Assembly: GCA_033782935.1 (NCBI GenBank)
Contig: JAWQEG010000169.1
Span: forward strand, 124,001 to 188,000
Reading direction: 5' to 3'
Source: Petrolisthes cinctipes
Lineage: Eukaryota; Arthropoda; Malacostraca; Decapoda; Porcellanidae
Length of the DNA: 64,000 bases
The notes beneath the pieces were generated by a model. The model saw only the letters and a list, made by a program, of their open reading frames with translations. It was not told the DNA's origin and searched no databases. The position numbers were made by a program, and so were the translations under genes. Below, piece after piece: positions 37,765 through 49,718 of this stretch (positions within the stretch are counted from its first letter, which is position 1; each line of letters begins with the position of its first letter).

Positions 37765-38235
37765 ATTTTGAAAATACTCAAACACGGAGTAGGCATGTAC
37801 AGATCGCTTCTGGGACCCCAAAATATCGAATTTTCGGGTGTTTTGAGCCTGAATTTGAGATATAAACGAGTACTGAAGATGCATGCACATATCGACTTTT
37901 GGGCACCTAAAAGATCGATTTTGAGCATGTTTTTGGCCTGTATTTTGAAAATACTCTAACACGGAGTAGGCATGTACAGATCCCTTCTGGAACCCCTAAA
38001 TATCGAATTTTCGGGTGTTTTGAGACTGAATTTGAGATATCGACTTTTTGGCACATCAAATATCGATTTTTAGCATGTTTGTACCCTATATTTTGATTAA
38101 ATTCTAGCACTGAGTAGGCATGTACAGATTGCTTCTGGGACTCCAAAATATTGAATTTTCGGATGTTTTGAGCCTGAATTTGAGATATAAACGGGTACAG
38201 AAGATACGTGCACATATTGACTTTGGGCATCTAAA
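37765..38235 (+). repeat. 0.47 kb block, copy 2 (offset 825 bp)
   Basis: This is the second copy of 36940-37410. It also begins a longer correspondence, 37860-39600 to 40680-42420 (offset 2,819-2,822), so it is shared by two nested duplications. Related modules with the TTAATTAAATTC or TTGATTAAATTC mark recur near 40911, 44055, 47382, 52154, 57692 and 61552. Confidence 0.78.
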
Positions 38236-39600
38236 ATATCGATTTTGAGCATGTTTTGGGCCTGTATTTTGAAAATACTCTAACACGGAGTAGGCATGTA
38301 CAGATCGCTTCTGGGACCCCAAAATATCGAATTTTCGGGTGTTTTGGGCCTGAATTTGGGATATCGCCTTTACGCACCTAAAATATCTATTTTTAGCATG
38401 TTTTGAGCCTATATTTTGAAAATGTTCTAGCACTGAGTAGGCATGTACAGATCGCTTTTGGGACCCCTAAATATCGAATTTTCGGGTGTTTTGAGCCTGA
38501 ATTTGAGATATAAACGGGTACAGAAGATACATGCACATATTGACTTTGGGCATCTAAAATATCGATTTTCAGCATGTTTTGGGCATGTATTTTGAAAATA
38601 CTCTAACACGGAGTAGGCATGTACAGATCGCTTCTGGGACCCCAAAATATCGATTTTTCGGGTGTTTTGGTCTGAATTTGAGATATAAACGGGTATTGAA
38701 GATGCATGCACATATCGACTTTTGGGCACCTAAAACATCGATTTTGAGCATGTTTTGGGCCTGTATTTTGTAAATACTCTAACACGGAGTAGGCATGTAC
38801 AGATCGAATCTGGGACCCCATAATATCGAATTTTCGGGTGTTTTTGGGCCTGAATTTGAGAGATCGGCTATACGCACCTAAAATATCGATTTTTAGCATG
38901 TTTTAAACCCATATTTTGAAAATAGTCTAGCACTGAGTAGTCATGTACAGATCGCTTCTGTGACCCCAAAATATCGATTTTTTGGGTGTTTTGAGCCTGA
39001 ATTTGAGATATAAACGAGTACAGAAGATGCATTCACATATCGACTTTTGGGCACCTAAAATATCGATTTTGAGCGTGTTTAGAGCTTATATTTTGAAAAC
39101 ATTCTAGCACTGAGTAGGCATGTACAGATCGCTTCTGGTACCCCAAAATATCGAATTTTCGGGTGTTTTGAGCCTGAATTTGAGATATAAACGAGTATAG
39201 AAGATGCATACACATATTGACTTTGGGCACCAAAAATATCGATTTTCAGCATGTTTTGGGCCTGAATTTTGAAAATACTCTAACACGACGTAGGCATGTA
39301 CAGATCGCTTCTGGGACCCCAAAATATCGTATTTTCGGGTGTTTAGGGCCAGAATTTGAGATACAAACGGGTACAGAAGATGCATGCACATATCGACTTT
39401 TGGGCACCTATTACATCGATTTTCAGTATGTTTTTGGCCCTATATTTTGAAAATACTCTAACACGGAGTAGGCATGTACAGATCGCTTCTGGGACCCCTA
39501 AATATCGAATTTTCGGGTGTTTTGGGACTGAATTTGAGATATCGACTTTTTGACACCTAAAATATCGATTTTTAGGATGTTTTTAGCCTATATTTTGAAA
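37860..39600 (+). repeat. 1.7 kb block, copy 1 (offset about 2,820 bp)
   Basis: It corresponds to about 40680-42420. S junctions 38358, 38858 and 39536 match 41178, 41680 and 42356. Shared marks include GGGATATCGCC, GAG(A)GATCGGCTATACG, AAATAGTCTAGC and CGATTTTTTGGGTG. Part of it (about 38680-39460) also matches 57790-58570, including the rare CACCTATTACATCG (39408/58508). Confidence 0.78.
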
Positions 39601-39705
39601 ATATTCTAGCACTGAGTAGGCATGTACAGATTGCTTTTGGGACCCCAAAATATTGAATTTTCGGGTGTTTTGAGCCTGAATTTGAGATATCGCCTTTACG
39701 CTCGT
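39559..39705 (+). repeat. Short monomer, subtype S2b (147 bp), first copy
   Basis: The end of half B reads CGCCTTTACGCTCGTAAAATATCG, with GCTCGT in place of GCACCT. I found this variant only between about 39.6 and 51.7 kb, with junctions near 39684, 40352, 42681, 43672, 45999, 46647, 48798, 49445 and 51596. It therefore arose, or was amplified, locally. This first copy directly follows an S1 unit, forming an S-S pair. Confidence 0.82.
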
Positions 39706-40679
39706 AAAATATCGATTTTTAGCATGTTTTGAGCCTATATTTTGAAAATATTCTAGCACTGAGTAGGCATGTACAGATCGCTTCTGGGACCCCTAAATAT
39801 CGAATTTTCGGGTGTTTTGAGCTTGAATTTGAGATATAAACGAGTACAGAAGATGCATGCACATATCGACTTTTGGGCACCTAAAATATCGATTTTGAGC
39901 ATGTTTTGAGCCTATATTTTGAAAACATTCTAGCACTGACTAGGCATGTACAGATCGCTTCTGGGTCCCCAAAATATTGAATTTTAGGGTGTTTTGAGCC
40001 TGAATTTGAGATATAAACGGGTACAGAAGATATATGCACATATTGACTTTGTGCATCTAAAATATCGATTTTCAGCATGTTTAGGGCCTGTATTTTGAAA
40101 ATACTCTAACACGGAGTAGGAATGTACAGATCGCTTCGGGGACCCCAAAATATCGAATTTTCGGGTGTTTTGAGCCTGAATTTGAGATATAAACGGGTAC
40201 TGAAGATGCATGCACTTTTGGGCACCTAAAACATCGATTTTGAGCATGTTTTGGGCCTGTATTTTGAAAATACTCTAACACGGAGTCTTCATGTACAGAT
40301 CGCTTCTGTGACCCCAAAATATCGAATTTTCGGATGTTTTTGGCCTGAATTTGGGTTACGCCTTTACGCTCGTAAAATATTGATTTTTAGCATGTTTTGA
40401 GCCTATATTTTGAAAATATTCTAGCACTGAGTAGGCAAGTACAGATCGCTTCTGGGACCCCAAAATATCGAATTTTCGGGTGTTTAGGGCCAGAATTTGA
40501 GATATAAACGGGTACAGAAGATGCATGCACATATCAACTTTTTGGCACCTAAAAGATCGATTTTCGGTATGTTTTTGACCTGTATTTTGAAAATACTCTA
40601 ACACGGAGTAGGCATGTACAGATTGCTTCTGGGACCCTAAAATATTGAATTTTCGGGTGTTTTGAGCCTGAATTTGAGA

Positions 40680-42420
40680 TATAAACGAGTACTGAAGATG
40701 CATGCACATATCGACTTTTGGGCACCTAAAAGATCGATTTTGAGCATGTTTTTGGCCTGTATTTTGAAAATACTCTAACACGGAGTAGGCATGTACAGAT
40801 CCCTTCTGGAACCACTAAATATCGAATTTTCGGGTGTTTTGGGACTGAATTTGAGATATCGACTTTTTGGCACATAAAATATCGATTTTTAGCATGTTTG
40901 TACCCTATATTTTAATTAAATTCTAGCACTGAGTAGGCATGTACAGATTGCTTCTGGGACCCCAAAATATTGAATTTTCGGGTGTTTTGAGCCTGAATTT
41001 GAGATATTAACGGGTACAGAAGATACATGCACATATTGACTATGGGCATCTAAAATATCGATTTTGAGCATGTTTTGGGCCTGTATTTTGAAAATACTCT
41101 AACACGGAGTAGGCATGTACAGATCGCTTCTGGGACCCCAAAATATCGAATTTTCGGGTGTTTTGGGCCTGAATATGGGATATCGCCTTTACGCACCTAA
41201 AATATCTATTTTTAGCATGTTTTGAGCCTATATTTTGAAAATATTCTAGCACTGAGTAGGCATGTACAGATCGCTTTTGGGACCCTTAAATATCGAATTT
41301 TCGGGTGTTCTGAGCCTGAATTTGAGATATAAACGGGTACAGAAGATACATGCACATATTGACTTTGGGCATCTAAAATATCGATTTTCAGCATGTTTTT
41401 TTGGCGTGTATTTTGAAAATACTCTAACACGGAGTAGGCATGTACAGTTTGCTTCTGGGACCCCAAAATATCGAATTTTCGGGTGTTTTGGCCTGAATTT
41501 GAGATATAAACGGGTACTGAAGATGCATGCACATATCGACTTTTGGGCACCTAAAACATCGATTTTGAGCATGTTTTGGGCCTGTATTTTGTAAATGCTC
41601 TAATTCGGAGTAGGCATGTACAGATCGAATCTGGGACCCCGTAATATCGAATTTTCGGGTGTTTTTGGGCCTGAATTTGAGAAATCGGCTATACGCACCT
41701 AAAATATCGATTTTTAGCATGTTTTGAGCCCATATTTTGAAAATAGTCTAGCACTGAGTAGGCATGTACAGATCGCTTCTGGGACCCCAAAACATCGATT
41801 TTTTGGGTGTTTTGAGCCTGAATTTGAGATATAAACGAGTACAGAAGATGCATGCACATAACGACTTTTGGGCACCTAAAATATCGATTTTGAGCATGTT
41901 TTGAGCCTATATTTTGAAAACATTCTAGCACTGAGTAGGCATGTACAGATCGCTTCTGGTACCCCAAAATATCGAATTTTCGGGTGTTTTGAGCCTGAAT
42001 TTGAGATATAAACGAGTATAGAAGATGCATACACATATTGACTTTGGGCACCAAAAATATCGATTTTCAGCATGTTTTGGGCCTGAATTTTGAAAATACT
42101 CTAACACGAAGTAGGCATGTACAGATCGCTTCTGGGACCCCAAAATATCGTATTTTCGGGTGTTTAGGGCCAGAATTTGAGATATAAACGGTTACAGAAG
42201 ATGCATGCACATATCGACTTTTGGGCACCTAGAACATCGATTTTCAGTATGTTTTTGGCCTGTATTTTGAAACTACTCTAACACGGAGTAGGCATGTACA
42301 GATCGCTTCTGGGACCCCTAAATATCGAATTTTCGGGTGTTTTGGGACTGAATTTGAGATATCGACTTTTTGGCACCTAAAATATCGATTTTTAGCATGT
42401 TTTTAGCCTATATTTTGAAA
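40680..42420 (+). repeat. 1.7 kb block, copy 2 (offset about 2,820 bp)
   Basis: This is the second copy of 37860-39600. Its first part, with TTCTGGAACCACTAAATATCG, GGCACATAAAATATCG and the TTAATTAAATTC mark at 40911, recurs near 44055, 47382 and 52154. It carries small length changes, including a run of eight T near 41396. Confidence 0.78.
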
Positions 42421-42880
42421 ATATTTTAGCACTGAGTAGGCATGTACAGATTGCTTCTGGGACCCCAAAATATTGAATTTACGGGTGTTTTGAGCCTGAA
42501 TTTGAGATATAAACGGGTACCGAAGATATATGCACATATTGACTTTTGGGCACCTAAAACATCGATTTTGAGCATGTTTTGGGCCTGTATTTTGAAAATA
42601 CTCTAACACGGAGTAGGCATGTACAGATCGCTTCTTGGACCCAAAAATATCGAATTTTCGGGTGTTTTGAGCCTGAATTTGAGATATCGCCTTTACGCTC
42701 GTAAAATATCGATTTTTAGCATGTTTTTAGCCTATATTTTGAAAATATTCTAGCACTGAGTAGGCATGTACAGATTGCTTCTGGGACCCCAAAATATTGA
42801 ATTTACGGGTGTTTTGAGCCTGAATTTGAGATATAAACGGGTACCGAAGATATATGCACATATTGACTTTGTGCATCTGA
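42360..42880 (+). repeat. Local L+S duplication of about 325 bp
   Basis: The sequence from about 42400 recurs from about 42725, with the shared GTACCGAAGATATATGCAC marker near 42518 and 42841 and AATTTACGGGTGTTTTG in both. The spacing equals one L plus one S unit, so this is single-module expansion. A related copy lies near 45640. Confidence 0.75.
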
Positions 42881-45800
42881 AATATCGATATTGAGCATGT
42901 TTTGGGCCTGTATTTTGAAAATACTCTAACACGGAGTAGGCATGTACAGATCGCTTCTGGGACCCCAAAATATCGAATTTTCGGGTGTTTTGAGCCTGAA
43001 TTTGAGATATAAACGGGTACTGAAGATGCATGCACATATCGACTTTTGGGCACCTAAAACATCGATTTTGAGCATGTTTTGGGCCTGTATTTTGAAAATA
43101 CTCTAACACGGAGTAGGCATGTACAGATCGCTTCTGGGACCCCAAAATATCGAATTTTCGGGTGTTTTGGGCCTGAATTTGAGATATAAACGGGTACAGA
43201 AGATATATGCACATATTGACTTTGTGCATCTAAAATATCGATTTTCAGCATGTTTAGGGCCTGTATTTTGAAAATACTCTAACACGGAGTAGGCATGTAC
43301 AGATCGCTTCTTGGACCCCAAAATATCGAATTTTCTGGTGTTTTGAGCCTGAATTTGAGATATAAACGGGTACTGAAGATGCATGCACTTTTGGGCACCT
43401 AAAACATCGATTTTGAGCATGTTTTGGGCCTGTATTTTGAAAATACTCTAACACGGAGTCGGCATGTACAGATCGCTTCTGGGACCCCAAAATATCGAAT
43501 TTTCGGATGTTTTGGGCCTGAATTTGAGATATCGCTTTTAAGCACCTAAAATATCGATTTTTATCATGTTTTGAGCCTATATTTTGAAAATATTCTAGCA
43601 CTGAGTAGGCATGTACAGATCGCTTCTGGGACCCCAAAATATCGAATTTTCGGGTGTTTTTGGCCTGAATTTGAGATATCGCCTTTACGCTCGTAAAATA
43701 TCGATTTTTAGCATGTTTTGAGCCTATATTTTGAAAATATTCTAGCACTGAGTAGGCATGTACAGATCGCTTCTGGGACCCCAAAATATCGAATTTTCGG
43801 GTGTTTAGGGCCAGAATTTGAGATATAAACGGGTACAGAAGATGCATGCACATATCGACTTTTTGGCACCTAAAATATCGATTTTCAGCATGTTTTTGGC
43901 CTGTATTTTGAAAATACTCTAACACGGAGTAGGCATGTACAGATCCCTTCTGGAACCACTAAATATCGAATTTTCGGGTGTTTTGGGACTGAATTTGAGA
44001 TATCGACTTTTTGGCACATAAAATATCGATTTTTAGCATGTTTGTACCCTATATTTTAATTAAATTCTAGCACTGAGTAGGCATGTTCAGATTGCTTCTG
44101 GGACCCCAAAATATTGAATTTTCGGGTGTTTTGAGCCTGAATTTGTGATATAAACGGGTACAGAAGATACATGCACATATTGACTTTGGGCATCTAAAAT
44201 ATCGATTTTGAGCATGTTTCTGGCCTGTATTTTGAAAATACTCTAACACGGAGTAGGCATGTACAGATCGCTTCTGGGACCCCAAAATATCGAATTTTCG
44301 GGTGTTTTGGGCCTGAATTTGGGATATCGCCTTTACGCACCTAAAATATCTATTTTTAGCATGTTTTGAGCCTATATTTTGAAAATATTCTAGCACTGAG
44401 TAGGCATGTACAGATCGCTTTTGGGACCCCTAAATATCGAATTTTCGGGTGTTTTGAGCTTGAATTTGAGATATAAACGGGTACAGAAGATACATGCACA
44501 TATTGACTTTGGGCATCTAAAATATCGATTTTCAGCATGTTTTGGGCATGGATTTTGAAAATACTCTAACACGGAGTAGGCATGTACAGATTGCTTCTGG
44601 GACCCCTAAATATCGAATTTTCGGGTGTTTTGAGCTTGAATTTGAGATATAAACGGGTACAGAAGATGCATGCACATATCGACTTTTGAGCACCTAAAAA
44701 ATCGATTTTGAGCATGTTTTGAGCCTATATTTTGAAAACATTCTAGCACTGAGTAGGCATGTACAGATCGCTTCTGGGACCCCTAAATATCGAATTTTCG
44801 GGTGTTTTGGGACTGAATTTGAGATATCGACTTTTTGGCACCTAAAATATCGATTTTTTGCATGTTTTTAGCCTATATTTTGAAAATATTCTAGCACTGA
44901 GTAGGCATGTACAGATTGCTTCTGGGATCCCAAAATATTGAATTTTCAGGTGTTTTGAGCCTGAATTTGAGATATAAACGGGTACCGAAGATGCATGCAC
45001 ATATCGACTTTTGGGCACCTAAAATATCGATTTTAAGCATGTTTTGAGCCTATATTTTGAAAACATTCTAGCACTGCGTAGGCTGTACAGATTGCTTCTG
45101 GGACCCCAAAATATCGAATTATCGGGTGTTTTGAGCCTGAATTTGAGATATAAACGAGTATAGAAGATGCATACACATATTGACTTTGGGCACCAAAAAT
45201 ATCGATTTTTAGCATGTTTTGGGCCTGAATTTTGAAAATACTCTAACACGGAGTAGGCATGTACAGATCGCTTCTGGAACCCAAAAATATCGAATTTTCG
45301 GGTGTTTAGGGTCAGAATTTGAGATATAAACGGGTACAGAAGATGCATGCACATATCGACTTTTGGGCACCTAAAAGATCGATTTTCAGTATGTTTTTGA
45401 CCTGTATTTTGAAAATACTCTAACACGGAGTAGGCATGTACAGATCCCTTCTGGGACCCCTAATTATCGAATTTTTTGGGTGTTTTGGGACTGAATTTGA
45501 GATATCGACTTTTTGGCACCTAAAATATCGATTTTTAGCATGTTTTTAGCCTATATTTTGAAAATAATCTAGCACTGAGTAGGCATGTACAGATTGCTTC
45601 TGGGACCCCAAAATATTGAATTTACGGGTGTTTTGAGCCTGAATTTGATATATAAACGGGTACCGAAGATATATGCACATATTTACTTTGTGCATCTAAA
45701 ATATCGATATTGAGCATGTTTTGGGCCTGTATTTTGAAAATACTCTAACACGGATTAGGCATGTACAGATCGCTTCTGTGACCCCAAAATATCGAATTTT

Positions 45801-46009
45801 CGGGTGTTTTGAGCCTGAATTTGAGATATAAACGGGTACTGAAGATGCATGCACATATCGACTTTTGGGCACCTAAAACATCGACTTTGAGCATGTTTTG
45901 GGCCTGTATTTTGAAAATACTCTAACACGGAGTAGGCATGTACAGATCGCTTCTGGGACCCCAAAATATCGAATTTTCGGGTGTTTTGGGCCTGAATTTG
46001 AGATATCGC

Positions 46010-46920
46010 CTTTACGCTCGTAAAATATCGATTTTTAGCATGTTTTGAGCCTATATTTTGAAAATATTCTAGCACTGAGTAGGCATGTACAGATCGCTTC
46101 TGGGACCCCTAAATATCGAATTTTCGGGTGTTTTGAGCTTGAATTTGAGATATAAACGAGTACAGAAGATGCATGCACATATCGACTTTTGGGCACCTAA
46201 AATATCGATTTTGAGCATGTTTTGAGCCTATATTTTGAAAACATTCTAGCACTGACTAGGAATGTACAGATCGTTTCTGGGTCCCCAAAATATTGAAATT
46301 TCGGGTGTTTTGAGCCTGAATTTGAGATATAAACGGGTACAGAAGATATATGCACATATTGACTTTGTGCATCTAAAATATCGATTTTCAGCATGTTTAG
46401 GGCCTGTATTTTGAAAATAATCTAACACGGAGTCGGCATGTACAGATCGCTTCTGGGACCCCAAAATATCGAATTTTCGGATGTTTTGGGCCTAAATTTG
46501 AGATATCGCTTTTACGCACCTAAAATATAGATTTTTAGCATGTTTTGAGCCTATATTTTGAAAATATTCTAGCACTGAGTAGGCATGTACAGATCGCTTC
46601 TGGGACCCCAAAATATCGAATTTTCGGGTGTTTTTGGCCTGAATTTGAGATATCGCCTTTACGCTCGTAAAATATCGATTTTTAGCATGTTTTGAGCCTA
46701 TATTTTGAAAATATTCTAGCACTGAGTAGGCATGTACAGATCGCTTCTGGGACCCCAAAATATCGAAATTTCGGGTGTTTAGGGCCAGAATTTGAGATAT
46801 AAACGGGTACAGAAGATGCATGCACATATCGACTTTTTGGAACCTAAAAGATCGATTTTCGGTATGTTTTTGACATGTATTTTGAAAATACTCTAACACG
46901 GAGTAGGCATGTACAGATTG
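46010..46920 (+). repeat. 0.9 kb block, copy 1 (offset about 2,797 bp)
   Basis: It matches 48808-49718. Shared markers are GCACTGACTAGGAATG, TTCTGGGTCCCC, GATATATGCAC, GTTTAGGGCCTG, the S2/S2b adjacent pair, GATCGATTTTCGGTATG and TTTTTGACCTG or TTTTTGACATG. A third relative with GACTAGGCATG and GGGTCCCC lies at about 39690-40100. Confidence 0.8.
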
Positions 46921-48807
46921 CTTCTGGGACCCTAAAATATTGAATTTTCGGGTGTTTTGAGCCTGAATTTGAGATATAAGCGGGTACAAAAGATACATGC
47001 ACATATTGACTTTGGGCATCTAAAATATCGATTTTCAGCATGTTTTGGGCAGGTATTTTGAAAATACTCTAACACGGAGTAGGCATGTACAGATCGCTTC
47101 TGGGACCCCAAAATATCGAATTTTCGGGTGTTTTGAGCCTGAATTTGAGATATAAACGAGTACTGAAGATGCATGCACATATCGACTTTTGGGCACCTTA
47201 AAGATCGATTTTGAGCATGTTGTTGGCCTGTATTTTGAAAATACTCTAACACGGAGTAGGCATGTACAGATCCCTTCTGGAACCACTAAATATCGAATTT
47301 TCGGGTGTTTTGGGACTGAATTTGAGATATCGACTTTTTGGCACATAAAATATCGATTTTTAGCATGTTTGTACCCTATATTTTAATTAAATTCTAGCAC
47401 TGAGTAGGCATGTACAGATTGCTTCTGGGACCCCAAAATATTGAATTTTCGGGTGTTTTGAGCCTGAATTTGAGATATAAACGGGTACAGAAGATACATG
47501 CACATATTGACTTTGGGCATCTAAAATATCGATTTTGAGCATGTTTTGGGCCTGTATTTTGAAAATACTCTAACACGGAGTAGGCATGTACAGATCGCTT
47601 CTGGGACCCCAAAATATCGAATTTTCGGGTGTTTTGGGCCTGAATTTGGGATATCGCCTTTACGCACCTAAAATATCTATTTTTAGCATGTTATGAGATT
47701 ATATTTTGAAAATATTCTAGCACTGAGTAGGCATGTACAGATCGCTTTTGGGACCCCTAAATATGGAATTTTCGGGTGTTTTGAGCCTGAATTTGAGATA
47801 TAAACGGGTACAGAAGATACATGCACATATTGACTTTGGGAATCTAAAATATCGATTTTCAGCATGTTTTGGGCATGTATTTTGAAAATACTCTACCACG
47901 GAGTAGGCATGTACAGATTGCTTCTGGGACCCCAAAATATCGAATTTTCGGGTGTTTTGAGCCTGAATTTGAGATATAAACGAGTATAGAAGATGCATGC
48001 ACATATCGACTTTTGGGCACCTAAAATATCGATTTTCAGCATGTTTTGGGCCTGTATTTTGAAAATACTCTAACACGGAGTAGGCATGTACAGATCGCTT
48101 CTGGGACCCCTAAATATCGAATTTTCGTGTGTTTTGGGACTGAAGTTGAGATATCGACTATTTGGCACCTAAAATATCGATTTTTAGCATGTTTTTAGCC
48201 TATATTTTGAAAATATTCTAGCACTGAGTAGGCATGTACATATTGCTTCTGGGACCCCAAAATATTGAATTTTCGGGTGTTTTGAGCCTGAATTTGAGAT
48301 ATAAACGGGTACCGAAGATGCATGCACATATCGACTTTTGGGCTCCTAAAATATCGATTTTAAGCATGTTTTGAGCCTATATTTTGAAAACATTCTAGCA
48401 CGGCGTAGGCATGTACAGATCGCTTCTGGGACCCCAAAAAATCGAATTTTCGGGTGTTTTGAGCCTGAATTTGAGATATAAACGGGTACCGAAGATGCAT
48501 GCACATATCGACTTTTGGGCACCTAAAATATCGATTTTGAGCATGTTTTGGGCCTGTATTTTGAAAATACTCTAACACGGAGTAGGCATGTACAGATCGC
48601 TTCTGGGACCCCAAAATATCGAATTTTCGGGTGTTTTGGGCCTGAATTTGAGATATCGCCTTTACGCACCTAAAATATCGATTTTTAGCATGTTTTAAAC
48701 CTATATTTTGAAAATATTCTAGCACTGAGTAGGCATGTACAGATCGCTTCTTGGACCCAAAAATATCGAATTTTCGGGTGTTTTGGGACTGAATTTGAGA
48801 TATCGCC

Positions 48808-49718
48808 TTTACGCTCGTAAAATATCGATTTTTAGCATTTTTTGAGCCTATATTTTGAAAATATTCTAGCACTGAGTAGGCATGTACAGATCGCTTCTGG
48901 GACCCCTAAATATAGAATTTTCGGGTGTTCTGAGCTTGAATTTGAGATATAAACGAGTACAGATGATGCATGCACATATCGACTTTTGGGCACCTAAAAT
49001 ATCGATTTTGAGCATGTTTTGAGCCTATATTTTGAAAACATTCTAGCACTGACTAGGAATGTACAGATCGCTTCTGGGTCCCCAAAATATTGAATTTTCG
49101 GGTGTTTTGAGCCTGAATTTGAGATATAAACGGGTACAGAAGATATATGCACATATTGACTTTGTGCATCTAAAATATCGATTTTCAGCATGTTTAGGGC
49201 CTGTATTTTGAAAATACTCTAACACGGAGTGGGCATGTACAGATCACTTCTGGGACCCCAAAATATCGAATTTTCGGATGTTTTGGGCCTGAATTTGAGA
49301 TATCGCTTTTACGCACCTAAAATATCGATTTTTATCATGTTTTAAGCCTATATTTTGAAAATATTCTAGCACTGAGTAGGCATGTACAGATCGCTTCTGG
49401 GACCCCAAAATATCGAATTTTCGGGTGTTTTTGGCCTGAATTTGAGATATCGCCTTTACGCTCGTAAAATATCGATTTTTAGCATGTCTTGAGCCTATAT
49501 TTTGAAAATATTCTAGCACTGAGTAGGCATGTACAGATCGCTTCTGGGACCCCAAAATATCGAATTTTCGGGTGTTTAGGGCCAGAATTTGAGATATAAA
49601 CGGGTACAGAAAATGCATGCACATATCGACTTTTTGGCACCTAAAAGATCGATTTTCGGTATGTTTTTGACCTGTATTTTGAAAATACTCTAACACGGAG
49701 TAGGCATGTACAGATTGC
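48808..49718 (+). repeat. 0.9 kb block, copy 2 (offset about 2,797 bp)
   Basis: This is the second copy of 46010-46920 with the same markers. A one-base length change near 49370 moves the offset from 2,797 to 2,798. Confidence 0.8.

Noticed and set aside
37279..37962. A 227-codon minus-strand open frame and similar frames (for example 43254-43925 with 223 codons and 49244-49873 with 209 codons) as genes
   Set aside because: They translate the satellite itself, start and stop at arbitrary monomers, and recur in shifted frames on both strands. The unit length of 59 codons explains their size. No signal peptide, known domain or gene context is present.
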